DNA of 59,211 nt. Source: a virus. The notes beneath the pieces were generated by a model. The model ran no database searches. It was not told where the DNA came from and worked only from the letters and a program-made list of their open reading frames with translations. Where the stretch lies: the IMG/VR virus record IMGVR_UViG_3300030102_004787, positions 1 to 59,211 of that record. One strand, written 5' to 3'. Made by a program: the position numbers and the translations under genes. Of this stretch, positions 15,276 through 23,757 are shown in pieces (positions within the stretch are counted from its first letter, which is position 1; the number at the start of each line of letters is the position of its first letter).

Positions 15276-17716
15276 TGAAGAACATTGAAATACAAGTACA
15301 GTCTACAAGTTTTCCTAATCAATTTGCTTCAGACGCAGAAAAAGAAACGTTAGAATATGGTTTGAAAATCGGTCAAGCCATACAATATGAATGGTTTAGA
15401 AACGGAGGGAGTGCCTACTCTTGTCGTTTCTACGATCAATACAATAAGTTTTTACAATTAAGATTGTATGCGAGAGGAGAACAGTCTGTTGCTAAGTACA
15501 AAAACGAACTTGCTATAGATGGTGATTTATCTTATTTGAATTTAGACTGGACACCAATCCCTGTTTTGCCAAAGTTTGTAGATATTGTAGTAAACGGAAT
15601 GGCAGATAGGTTATTTACAGTAAAAGCTTATGCTCAAGATGCCTTATCAATGGATATGAGAAGTGGATATCAAAAGCAAATTCAATATGATATGAATAAC
15701 CAAGAGCTTTTTAAAGATATGCAAAAAAGTTTTGGTTTAGATTTATTTGTTAGTGGAGTTCAAGATTTACCAGAAAACGACAATGAATTACAGCTTCATA
15801 TGCAATTAAACTACAAACCTTCTATTGAAATTGCAGAAGAAGAAGCTATAAATACCATATTTGAAGAAAATCAATTTTTGGATATAAAAAAGAGAGTAAA
15901 TTATGATATGACTGTTTTAGGTATTGGTGTAATGAAACAACAGTTTTTAGCTGGAGAAGGTGTAAAAATAGATTATGTTGACCCAGCTAATGTGGTATAC
16001 AGTTATACTGAAGATCCATATTTTAAAGATTGTTTTTATTGGGGTGAAGTAAAAACAGTTCCTATTGCAGAATTATTAAAAATAGATCCATCATTAACGA
16101 ATGACGAACTTGAAACTATTGCTAAACACAGTCAGTTATGGTATGACTATTATAACCTCAATAGATTTTATGACAATACTTTATTTCAGAAAAATACTGC
16201 TACACTTCTTTATTTTAATTACAAAACATTTAAAAAGTTTGTTTATAAGAAAAAGAAGTTTGAAAATGGTCAATACAAAATAATTGAAAAAGACGAAGGT
16301 TTCAACCCTCCACAAGAAATGATGGATGAGGGAAATTTTGAAAGAGTAGAAAAGAAAATTGAAGTTTGGTACGAAGGTATAATGGTAATGGGTTCCAATA
16401 TTATGTTGAAATGGGAACTAGCCAAAAATATGGTTAGACCAAAATCAGCCTCACAACACGCTAGACCTGCTTTTGTAGCTTGTGCTCCTAGAATGTATAA
16501 AGGAAGTATTGAATCTTTAGTTAGAAGAATGATTCCTTTTGCAGACCAAATACAAATCACACATTTAAAACTACAGCAAGTTGTAGCTAAGATGGTCCCA
16601 GATGGTGTATTTATTGATGCGGATGGATTAAATGAAGTAGATCTTGGGACTGGAGCAGCATATAACCCAGAAGATGCACTTAGATTGTACTTTCAAACGG
16701 GTAGTGTAGTGGGTAGAAGTTATACTCAAGATGGAGAATTCAATAATGCTAGAGTGCCAATTCAACCACTGACAGGAAACACTGGTGAAAGAAAAATGGC
16801 TGCTTTAATAAATAATTACAATCATTATTTAAATATGATTAGAACCGTAACTGGATTGAATGAAGCTAGAGACGGAAGTACCCCAGACCCAAATTCATTG
16901 GTTGGTTTACAGAAATTGGCTGCTCTTAATTCTAATACAGCTACTAGACACATACTTGATGCTACTTTATATATGAGCAAAACAATGGCTGAAAATATAT
17001 CAATGAGAGTTTCTGACATTCTTGAATATTCAGATTTTAAAGAAGAGTTTATAAATCAAATTGGAAAATACAATGTATCTAGATTAAATGATATAAAAGA
17101 TTTATATATATATGATTTTGGTATTTTTATAGAAATAGCACCAGATGAAGAACAAAGAGCCCAGTTAGAAGCCAACATACAAATGGCTTTGTCAAAAACT
17201 GACATTAGTTTAGAGGACGCCATTGATATCAGAGAAGTAAAAAATATTAAAGTTGCTAATCAATTATTAAAATTAAAAAGAAAACAAAAGCAACAACAAG
17301 ACAGAAAAGATCAAGCTATGCAACAGCAAATGCAAGCTCAAACTCAATTTCAATCTCAGCAAATGGCTGCTCAAGCAGCTCAACAAAAAATGCAAATGGA
17401 AGGGCAAATTAAAATGCAGTCTAAACAAGCAGAAGCTGCATTTGAGATTGAAAAGTTACAAAATGAAGCTGCTCTCAAAAAAGAGTTAATGGATCACGAA
17501 TTTAATTTGCAAATGCAATTAAAGGGAGTGGAAGAAAAAGCCCTTAACAAAAGAGAGAAAGAAAGAGAAGATGGAAAGTCTAAAAGAATAAGTCAGCAAA
17601 ATACGCAACAGTCTAAACTAATTCAACAGAGAAAAGATAATTTAGCACCAATAAATTTTGAATCTAATGAGGATACGTTAGATGGGTTCGACTTTGCAGA
17701 GTTTGAACCTCGGTAA
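15275..17716 (+). CDS. Portal protein, 813 aa
   Basis: The position between the large terminase and scaffold genes, and its size, suit a portal. The sequence has an N-terminal alpha-rich region, a central mixed domain with PKFVDIVVNGMADRLFTVKA and the conserved VDPANVVYSY, and a wing/stem region with TGLNEARDGSTPDPNSLVG (about 528-546). The Q-rich C-terminus (about 665-780, QQQDRKDQAMQQQMQAQTQF) is predicted to be a long coiled coil. That matches portals of Bacteroidetes and crAss-like podoviruses. Twelve copies would form the DNA channel at one capsid vertex. Confidence 0.85.
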   Translation: MKNIEIQVQSTSFPNQFASDAEKETLEYGLKIGQAIQYEWFRNGGSAYSCRFYDQYNKFLQLRLYARGEQSVAKYKNELAIDGDLSYLNLDWTPIPVLPKFVDIVVNGMADRLFTVKAYAQDALSMDMRSGYQKQIQYDMNNQELFKDMQKSFGLDLFVSGVQDLPENDNELQLHMQLNYKPSIEIAEEEAINTIFEENQFLDIKKRVNYDMTVLGIGVMKQQFLAGEGVKIDYVDPANVVYSYTEDPYFKDCFYWGEVKTVPIAELLKIDPSLTNDELETIAKHSQLWYDYYNLNRFYDNTLFQKNTATLLYFNYKTFKKFVYKKKKFENGQYKIIEKDEGFNPPQEMMDEGNFERVEKKIEVWYEGIMVMGSNIMLKWELAKNMVRPKSASQHARPAFVACAPRMYKGSIESLVRRMIPFADQIQITHLKLQQVVAKMVPDGVFIDADGLNEVDLGTGAAYNPEDALRLYFQTGSVVGRSYTQDGEFNNARVPIQPLTGNTGERKMAALINNYNHYLNMIRTVTGLNEARDGSTPDPNSLVGLQKLAALNSNTATRHILDATLYMSKTMAENISMRVSDILEYSDFKEEFINQIGKYNVSRLNDIKDLYIYDFGIFIEIAPDEEQRAQLEANIQMALSKTDISLEDAIDIREVKNIKVANQLLKLKRKQKQQQDRKDQAMQQQMQAQTQFQSQQMAAQAAQQKMQMEGQIKMQSKQAEAAFEIEKLQNEAALKKELMDHEFNLQMQLKGVEEKALNKREKEREDGKSKRISQQNTQQSKLIQQRKDNLAPINFESNEDTLDGFDFAEFEPR

Positions 17717-17733
17717 TATAATAAAATTATTAT

Positions 17734-17741
17734 TAACTTTG
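17734..17741 (+). promoter_or_regulatory. Candidate -7 box TAACTTTG
   Basis: TAACTTTG fits TAnnTTTG and is 18 bases before the scaffold ATG at 17760. It could raise expression of scaffold and capsid over the upstream packaging genes. Confidence 0.45.
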
Positions 17742-17759
17742 TAAAAAAAATCAAATTAA

Positions 17760-18845
17760 ATGGAAATTAAAGTAAAAGCAGTGGAGGATGTTCCACAAAA
17801 ATCTGTTCAACAAGTGGAAGAAGAATTACTTCAAAAACACGAAGAACAGGTAGAGGGTAAAGTAGAAGAAAAAATAGAAGAGCCAAAAGAAGAGGTTGCA
17901 GTCGAAAATGCTGCTGCTGAATTTGGGGAAAAACAAGTTCTTTCATTTATTAAAGACAGATACGACAAAGAGATTAATTCTTTGAATGACCTTTTTGATC
18001 AAAAGAATAATAATTCGGATTTGCCTGAAGATGTAAAATCTTATTTGGATTACAAAAAAGAAACTGGACGAAGTTATGCAGACTTTATGGCATTGAACAA
18101 AGATTATTCTAAAGAAGATCCAGAAAAGGTTTTATTTAGTTATTATTCTGAGCAAGATCCAGAATTAGATGAAGATGAAATAAAATTTTTACTTGACTCT
18201 AAATTTAAATCTGATGAAAATGTAGACTCAGAATATGATATAAAACAAAAAGGAATTCAAAAGAAAAAAGAGCTTTCAAAAGCATTGAAGTATTTTGAGG
18301 ATCAAAAAAGTAAGTATAAAACTTCTGTTGAGTCAACAGAAGAAACTTCTTTTAAGTCTTCGGAAGACTACAAAGCTTTTCAAGAATACAAGGAGAATAC
18401 AATAAAAAGTTCTGAGCTAACTAAAAAGAGATCAGAAAATTTTAAAAACAAAACAAAAAGTCTTTTCGGAGAAGAGTTTAAAGGTTTTAAGTTCAACATT
18501 GAAGATAAGGATTATGTTTTTACTCCAGGAGATAGAAATGAGTTAATGAAATCTCAATCTGACATTGGTAATTTTTTAAACAAATTTACTAATGATCAAG
18601 GAGAGCTTTCTGACGTGAATGGATATCACCGGTCATTAGCTTTAGCTATGAACCCTGATAAGTTTGCAAAGTTTTTCTATGATGCAGGAAAAAGTGAAGC
18701 ATTGGATAATCAAAACAAAAAAATGAAAAACATTGATTTGAAGATGAGATCTGCTCCAGAAACCACAGTAAAACAAGGGCTCAAAATTAAAGCGGTGACT
18801 CCAACCTCAAGGCGAGGTTTAGTAATAAAGTCAAACCGAAAATAA
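17760..18845 (+). CDS. Scaffold protein, 361 aa
   Basis: It is highly acidic and Lys/Glu-rich with predicted coiled coil in the first 60 residues (VQQVEEELLQKHEEQVEGKV) and mid-region, and no globular enzyme motif. It ends in a basic tail (VTPTSRRGLVIKSNRK). An acidic coiled-coil protein directly before the major capsid gene is the normal position and shape of a scaffold, which shapes the procapsid and leaves. The basic C-terminus is probably the capsid-binding end. Confidence 0.8.
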   Translation: MEIKVKAVEDVPQKSVQQVEEELLQKHEEQVEGKVEEKIEEPKEEVAVENAAAEFGEKQVLSFIKDRYDKEINSLNDLFDQKNNNSDLPEDVKSYLDYKKETGRSYADFMALNKDYSKEDPEKVLFSYYSEQDPELDEDEIKFLLDSKFKSDENVDSEYDIKQKGIQKKKELSKALKYFEDQKSKYKTSVESTEETSFKSSEDYKAFQEYKENTIKSSELTKKRSENFKNKTKSLFGEEFKGFKFNIEDKDYVFTPGDRNELMKSQSDIGNFLNKFTNDQGELSDVNGYHRSLALAMNPDKFAKFFYDAGKSEALDNQNKKMKNIDLKMRSAPETTVKQGLKIKAVTPTSRRGLVIKSNRK

Positions 18846-18856
18846 AAACATAAAAA

Positions 18857-20278
18857 ATGAGTTTAAATTTACCTGGCTTTGCGTTACAGCCTAGTGCTAC
18901 TAAAGTACCTAGTGCTACTAACTACTTAGCCAATTTTAATTTCTTAAACCAATATCTTCCTGACACTTATGAAAAAGAGTTTGAAAGATATGGTAATAGA
19001 ACGATAAGCGGTTTCCTTCGAATGACGGGAGCTGAAATGCCTTCTAACTCTGACCTTATTAAATGGGCAGAGCAAGGAAGATTGCATATTAAATATACAG
19101 ACGTATCTACGCCAGCTGCTGCTGCAGATGACACTGCTACTTTTACTGTAGCTGATGCGTTAATTCCTGCAAACCAAGTATTCAATCCTGCTGATGCATC
19201 TGAAATTGCTATTAGAATAGGGAATACTGTTATGATTTCTGGTAACACTGGTTTTGCTGGTATTTCTAACAAAGGTATCGTAACTGCAGTTACTGCTACT
19301 ACTTTCACTGTTAAGTTTTACGAAGGCGGTGGATATACTGGTGTTGGTACTGGAGTTGATGCAAATGAAAAAGTAACTGTTTGGATTTATGGATCTGAAT
19401 TTAAAAAAGGTCAAAATGGGATGTCAGGATCTCTTGAGCCATTTGATACTATTTTAGAAAACAATCCTATTATCTTAAAAGACAATTACGAAGTAAATGG
19501 ATCTGATATGGCACAAATCGGGTGGATCGAAGTATCTACTGAAGATGGTGCTGATGGATACCTTTGGTATTTAAAAGCGGAGCACGAAACACGAATGAGA
19601 TTTGATGATTACTTAGAATCAGCAATGATCGAAGCTGTTCCTGCGCAAGCTGCATCAGGGGCTATTGGAGATTCTTTCAAAGGTTCAGAAGGTCTTTTTC
19701 ACGCTATAGAGCAAAGAGGAAACGTTTTTACTGGAGCTTTAGCTGCATTAGCTGATTTTGACGATATCGTTGAAAGACTAGATAAGCAAGGAGCTATTGA
19801 AGAGAATGTATTGTTCTTAAACAGATCTACTTCTTTTGCAATTGATGATATGTTAGCTGCTCAAAACTCTTATGGTGCAGGTGGTACTTCTTACGGATTA
19901 TTTGATAATGACCAAGAAATGGCACTAAACTTAGGTTTCACTGGATTCCGAAGAGGATATGACTTCTACAAATCAGATTGGAAATATCTTAACGATCCTA
20001 CTATGCGAGGTGGTTTAGTTGGTGGAGCTATTGAAGGTGTATTAGTACCTGCTGGTTCAACTAATGTATACGACCAAGTATTAGGAAGAAACGCTAAGAG
20101 ACCATTCTTACACGTAAGATATAGAGCTTCAGAAACTGAAGACAGAAGATATAAGTCTTGGATAACTGGATCTGCTGGTGGCGCTGCTACTACTGATCAA
20201 GATGTTATGAGAGTTAACTTCTTATCTGAAAGAGCACTTTGTACTATGGGTGCAAATAACTTCTTGTTATTGAAGTAA
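18857..20278 (+). CDS. Major capsid protein, 473 aa
   Basis: Directly after the scaffold gene and before a strong terminator. Its length and mix suit an HK97-fold capsid protein of the type found in crAss-like and Bacteroidetes podoviruses: ANFNFLNQYLPDTYEKEFER, TISGFLRMTGAEMPSNSDLI, KWAEQGRLHIKYTDV and the C-terminal DVMRVNFLSERALCTMGAN. A small beta insertion at about 90-160 (VFNPADASEIAIRIGNTVMI) may be a surface domain. Codon use is more regular than in neighbours, as expected for a highly expressed gene. Confidence 0.9.
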   Translation: MSLNLPGFALQPSATKVPSATNYLANFNFLNQYLPDTYEKEFERYGNRTISGFLRMTGAEMPSNSDLIKWAEQGRLHIKYTDVSTPAAAADDTATFTVADALIPANQVFNPADASEIAIRIGNTVMISGNTGFAGISNKGIVTAVTATTFTVKFYEGGGYTGVGTGVDANEKVTVWIYGSEFKKGQNGMSGSLEPFDTILENNPIILKDNYEVNGSDMAQIGWIEVSTEDGADGYLWYLKAEHETRMRFDDYLESAMIEAVPAQAASGAIGDSFKGSEGLFHAIEQRGNVFTGALAALADFDDIVERLDKQGAIEENVLFLNRSTSFAIDDMLAAQNSYGAGGTSYGLFDNDQEMALNLGFTGFRRGYDFYKSDWKYLNDPTMRGGLVGGAIEGVLVPAGSTNVYDQVLGRNAKRPFLHVRYRASETEDRRYKSWITGSAGGAATTDQDVMRVNFLSERALCTMGANNFLLLK

Positions 20279-20289
20279 TAGTACTTTAA

Positions 20290-20320
20290 GAGGGGGGCTT
20301 TTTTAGCCCTCCTTTTTTTA
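20290..20320 (+). terminator. Intrinsic terminator after the capsid gene
   Basis: AGGGGGGCT (20291-20299) pairs with AGCCCTCCT (20305-20313) around a T-rich loop, followed by a run of T. It lies 12 bases after the capsid stop and would end or attenuate the scaffold-capsid transcript. Confidence 0.85.
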
Positions 20321-20340
20321 ATTTAATTAAATTTAATGTA

Positions 20341-21075
20341 ATGAAAAAAGAAATAAAAGACAGAACGTATAGGCTACGTAATAATGTAAAGCCTTTGAGT
20401 TACACTCTTAACTCAAGAAACAGCAGAAGAAAACCCCTTTTACATTTTGATGGAACAACAAGTAGACCACTCAGGTATGCTTCAAATCAAAAGTCACCCT
20501 TTGAAGATGAGCAGGATGCTAATGTGGTTTTAGAACCTGTTGTTTTTGAAGATGGTATGTTGTTTGTACCAAAAAACAACCCTGTATTACAAGAGTTTTT
20601 ATATTATCACCCTGCAAACGGGCAAATATTTGAAGAAATAGATAAAGAAAAAGATGCTCAAGAAGAGGTGCAATATTTAGAATTAGAAGCTAAAGCACAG
20701 AAAGAAGCGGCTGAACTTACTTTTGAAAAAATGGAATCTTTAGCTAGAGTATATTTAAATGTAGATACTAGGATTGCTGCATCTTCTGAAATAAAAAGAG
20801 ATGTACTATTGTTTGCAAGAAACAATCCTGAAGACTTTTTAAACTCACTAGAAGATCCAGATTTAGATTTATTTGATAATATTGATAAAATATTTCAGCA
20901 AGGTTTATTAAAGACCAGGAACAATGACAAAGAGATTTTTTACAATTTAAAATCTAAGAAAACAAAGTTGTGCAGTATTCCATTTGGTGAGACTCCATCT
21001 TCAGTGTTAAGTAGTTTTTTCAAAAAAGAAAATAACGTTGAAATATATGAAGCATTAGTTAAAATGTTAAAATAA
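20341..21075 (+). CDS. Hypothetical virion-block protein, 244 aa
   Basis: The N-terminal 50 residues are basic (MKKEIKDRTYRLRNNVKPLS). A central region is acidic and helical (EEIDKEKDAQEEVQYLELEA), and the C-terminal part holds ARNNPEDFLNSLEDPDLDLF and SSFFKKENNVEIYEALVKML. I do not recognise it. The position between capsid and connector genes suggests a head-associated protein. From memory, a basic-then-acidic protein of this size is often found there in Bacteroidetes phages. Confidence 0.75.
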   Translation: MKKEIKDRTYRLRNNVKPLSYTLNSRNSRRKPLLHFDGTTSRPLRYASNQKSPFEDEQDANVVLEPVVFEDGMLFVPKNNPVLQEFLYYHPANGQIFEEIDKEKDAQEEVQYLELEAKAQKEAAELTFEKMESLARVYLNVDTRIAASSEIKRDVLLFARNNPEDFLNSLEDPDLDLFDNIDKIFQQGLLKTRNNDKEIFYNLKSKKTKLCSIPFGETPSSVLSSFFKKENNVEIYEALVKMLK

Positions 21076-21082
21076 AATTTGT

Positions 21083-21170
21083 TATATTTGTAGTGATTTA
21101 ATTGTTTGTTTTAATCACAACTCTACTTATCCTTACAATCAAGCCCCACTCACTACAGTGGGGTTTTTTT
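21083..21170 (+). ncRNA. Candidate small RNA between a -7 box and a terminator
   Basis: A TATATTTG box (21083-21090) sits just after a gene end and points at 21212, yet a strong intrinsic terminator lies between: CCCCACT (21144-21150) and AGTGGGG (21157-21163), then seven T. Between them is a hairpin GTGATT (21093-21098) / AATCAC (21113-21118). The implied transcript is about 70 nt and non-coding. No -33 element is clear, so the promoter is the weak point. Confidence 0.3.
21144..21170 (+). terminator. Intrinsic terminator CCCCACT/AGTGGGG
   Basis: A seven-base-pair perfect stem with the loop CACTAC is followed by TTTTTTT. It ends transcription after the 244-residue gene, or ends the short RNA proposed from 21083. 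Confidence 0.9.
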
Positions 21171-21172
21171 AT

Positions 21173-21180
21173 TACCTTTG
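21173..21180 (+). promoter_or_regulatory. Candidate -7 box TACCTTTG
   Basis: TACCTTTG lies three bases after the terminator and 31 before the ATG at 21212. A terminator followed directly by a promoter gives the next gene pair its own transcript. Confidence 0.5.
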
Positions 21181-21211
21181 TTTTTTATTAACCAACTTAA
21201 TTTTTTAAACA

Positions 21212-21493
21212 ATGCAAAAGTTTTTAAGTATACCTGTAACAAATGAGCAAAACCAGTTGGTTTCTGCTACAGATGTTAAATTAATCGAACAAGCTTCTAC
21301 GACTACAGTAACAATTACTTACGGTGGTGGAAAAGTAACAACTATCACTCACGGTACAGCTCCAGCTGGAAATGAGGAAATGAGAGACAAAATCCAAGAT
21401 GAAGTGGTTGAAGCACTACAGCAAACTTGGAAAAGTGTAATAAAGCAAGTAGCTGATTTACCATACGCAGTATCTGGGATTGCTATATCATAA
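21212..21493 (+). CDS. Small virion-block protein, 93 aa (paralogue of the next gene)
   Basis: It begins MQKFLSIPVTNEQNQLVSAT and ends ADLPYAVSGIAIS. It aligns with the C-terminal half of the next protein: both have S-x-x-(D/N)-V-(K/A)-LIEQA, then E-x-(R/V)-D, D-x-(V)-x-x-A-x-Q-x-x-W-K. So this is a tandem duplication of a small domain. It is probably a head or neck decoration protein, by position. Confidence 0.75.
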   Translation: MQKFLSIPVTNEQNQLVSATDVKLIEQASTTTVTITYGGGKVTTITHGTAPAGNEEMRDKIQDEVVEALQQTWKSVIKQVADLPYAVSGIAIS

Positions 21494-21497
21494 AATA

Positions 21498-22022
21498 ATG
21501 GAAAAGTTTTTAAACGTACAAGTCCAGGATTTTATAGTTAGCGGAACTTCGATTACTGCAGGAGGAGTTAATTACTTAACTGATAACGGAGGTGAATTTG
21601 CTAATGTAGCTTCTGGTGACATTATTCATCAAACTACAAATAATCAATTTTATCTAGTAGATCAAAAAGTAGATAATAATAACGTTACAATTACTGCAAT
21701 TACCTTATTTGCACCAGCATCTATTGCGTCTGGTAAAGCATATTCAGTATATTCTGCAACAGAGTTTAATCACCAAATGATATCTGTAAGTAATGTAGCT
21801 CTTATTGAACAGGCAGTGGCTAATCAAACAGTTTTAAAATTTGATGATGTTGCAGCCGTAGATACACTAACTATAGTTCATACTGATGTCCCTCTTCTTA
21901 GTGAATACGTTAGGGATTTAGTAGAAGATGAAATGGTAAAAGCTTATCAAACACATTGGAAAGATGTGTTGCATACTATAGACACCACTCCATACTTCGT
22001 TACTAATATTACTATAGCTTAA
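21498..22022 (+). CDS. Virion-block protein, 174 aa
   Basis: I chose ATG 21498 (MEKFLNVQVQDFIVSGTSIT), four bases after the previous stop, over an upstream non-ATG start. It has an N-terminal beta-rich half with FANVASGDIIHQTTNNQFYL and a C-terminal half homologous to the preceding 93-residue protein (SVSNVALIEQAVANQTVLKF, MVKAYQTHWKDVLHTI). Shared ancestry with its neighbour is clear. The function is unknown and probably structural. A terminator follows. Confidence 0.75.
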   Translation: MEKFLNVQVQDFIVSGTSITAGGVNYLTDNGGEFANVASGDIIHQTTNNQFYLVDQKVDNNNVTITAITLFAPASIASGKAYSVYSATEFNHQMISVSNVALIEQAVANQTVLKFDDVAAVDTLTIVHTDVPLLSEYVRDLVEDEMVKAYQTHWKDVLHTIDTTPYFVTNITIA

Positions 22023-22037
22023 TTTAGTTCAAACATA

Positions 22038-22070
22038 GAAGAGCGTCTTATCAGATGCTCTTCTTTTTTT
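22038..22070 (+). terminator. Intrinsic terminator after 22022
   Basis: GAAGAGCGTC (22038-22047) pairs with GATGCTCTTC (22054-22063) with one G-T wobble around TTATCA, followed by eight T. It closes the two-gene unit 21212-22022. Confidence 0.9.
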
Positions 22071-22074
22071 TGAT

Positions 22075-22082
22075 TATCTTTG
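22075..22082 (+). promoter_or_regulatory. Candidate -7 box TATCTTTG
   Basis: It lies directly after the terminator and 17 bases before the ATG at 22099, and matches TAnnTTTG. It would drive the connector, tail hub and ejection protein genes. Confidence 0.5.
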
Positions 22083-22098
22083 TAAAAAAGGTATTTAG

Positions 22099-22824
22099 AT
22101 GATCAATGAAGTAAGAAACACAGTATTATCTATTTTAAATAAAAATAACTACGGATATATTTCACCTTCTGATTTTAACTTGTTTGCTAAACAAGCTCAA
22201 CTAGACATATTCGAACAATATTTTTATGGATATAATAGACAAATTAACCAGCAAAACAATAGGCTAGGAAGGCTTTCTGGAAGTGGTTTAGCTGACCTAA
22301 AAAAGCAATTAGCAGAAGTAATAGATACTTTTACTATGCAAACTACTATTTCTCAAGCAGCTGGTGTTTATCCACTCCCTGATGATTGGTACACATTGTT
22401 AGATTTACTCAGTGGAACTACTATAGTAGAAAGAGTTAATGAGTCGAAAATAAACTTACTAAACTCATCACTATTAACTGCCCCATCTGAAGAGTTTCCA
22501 GCTTACGTATTTCAACCTAGTGTATCGCCATCCACAAACTTATCTAACTCTTTAAGGGTTTATCCTAACACCATTGTAGGAAACTTAATTTTGCAATACA
22601 TTAGATACCCTAAAGACCCAAAATGGACTTTTACTTCTCTTTTATTAGGAGAGCCTATATTTGATCAATCACAACCAGACTACCAAGACTTTGAGTTGCC
22701 TATGTCTGACTATGATGAATTGGTAACTAGAATACTCAAGTACAGCGGCTTATCTATAAGAGAAGCTGCGATTGTTGCAGACGCTAATGCAACTGAAGTA
22801 TTAACTACACAAACTGAAACATAA
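22099..22824 (+). CDS. Head-tail connector candidate, 241 aa
   Basis: It begins MINEVRNTVLSILNKNNYGY, with ISPSDFNLFAKQAQLDIFEQYFYGYN. The middle is a beta-rich segment (QAAGVYPLPDDWYTLLDLLS, LRVYPNTIVGNLILQYIRYP) and the end is helical (DYDELVTRILKYSGLSIREA). Proteins with this order occupy the adaptor position in Bacteroidetes podoviruses. The stop TAATG overlaps the next start by one base. The role as a portal-bound adaptor is inferred from position and layout. Confidence 0.7.
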   Translation: MINEVRNTVLSILNKNNYGYISPSDFNLFAKQAQLDIFEQYFYGYNRQINQQNNRLGRLSGSGLADLKKQLAEVIDTFTMQTTISQAAGVYPLPDDWYTLLDLLSGTTIVERVNESKINLLNSSLLTAPSEEFPAYVFQPSVSPSTNLSNSLRVYPNTIVGNLILQYIRYPKDPKWTFTSLLLGEPIFDQSQPDYQDFELPMSDYDELVTRILKYSGLSIREAAIVADANATEVLTTQTET

Positions 22825-23756
22825 TGGCTTACATTTCTCAGTATCAATATTATGAAAATAATGGCAATCAACCTCAAAACAAAAACTGGGGTTCTTATCA
22901 GTATGTATCTTTAAAAGATATTGTCAATAATTATTTGTTAATGTACCACGACAATAATAATTTAACAACTAACGAAGAAAGGTACAAGATATTATTTCAC
23001 GCCAAAAGAGCAATACAAGAATTAAATTACGATGCTTTTAAGGAAATTAAAATTTTAGAACTTGAAGTTTGTGATGACACTTTAAGATATATATTACCAT
23101 CTGATTATGTAAATTGGGTGAGAATATCTATTTATCACAACGGAGTTTTATTTCCTTTAACAGAAAATATTCAGACAAATTATGCAGAGGCATATTTACA
23201 AGATAATGATTGTAATATTTTATTTGACCAAAACGGAAATGTCTTGAAACCAAATGATTCTAACATTGATATGGATAGAATTAAAAAAAGAAAAAAGAGT
23301 ATATACCTAAATGAATCTAGTCCTTTTCACGGACAATATGGTTGGTATCTTGAAGAAGCTGGTTGTTGGGCTTTTACTTATGCTTTTGGAAGACGATTTG
23401 GTTTAAATACAGAAACCGCAAATGCTTTACCTACTTTTAGAATAGATAATAAAGGTGGTGTTATTAATTTTAGCAGTGGAGCTGGTGGTAAAACAGTTAT
23501 ACTAGAATATGTTTCTGATGGTATGGAAAATGGAAACAACTCTTCGATAACTGTAAATAAATTGTTTGAAGAATTTATATATGCTTATATTACATATTCA
23601 TTATTAAATTCTAAATTAGGTATTCCTGAATACCAAGTGCAAAGAGCTAGAAGAAACAAAAGTTCTTTACTTAGAAATGCGAAGATTAGAATGAGCAACA
23701 TACATCCAGGTAGGTTGTTAATGAATCTAAGAGGTCAGGATAAAATAATTAAGTAG
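22824..23756 (+). CDS. Tail adaptor/ring protein, 310 aa
   Basis: It contains EERYKILFHAKRAIQELNYD, a helix-plus-strand unit common at the N-terminus of tail adaptor proteins, then RYILPSDYVNWVRISIYHNG and LEYVSDGM, seen in T7 gp11-like and crAss-like ring proteins. The end is basic and helical (VQRARRNKSSLLRNAKIRMS). It would sit between portal adaptor and tail hub. The tail hub starts two bases after its stop. Confidence 0.72.
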   Translation: MAYISQYQYYENNGNQPQNKNWGSYQYVSLKDIVNNYLLMYHDNNNLTTNEERYKILFHAKRAIQELNYDAFKEIKILELEVCDDTLRYILPSDYVNWVRISIYHNGVLFPLTENIQTNYAEAYLQDNDCNILFDQNGNVLKPNDSNIDMDRIKKRKKSIYLNESSPFHGQYGWYLEEAGCWAFTYAFGRRFGLNTETANALPTFRIDNKGGVINFSSGAGGKTVILEYVSDGMENGNNSSITVNKLFEEFIYAYITYSLLNSKLGIPEYQVQRARRNKSSLLRNAKIRMSNIHPGRLLMNLRGQDKIIK

Positions 23757-23757
23757 A

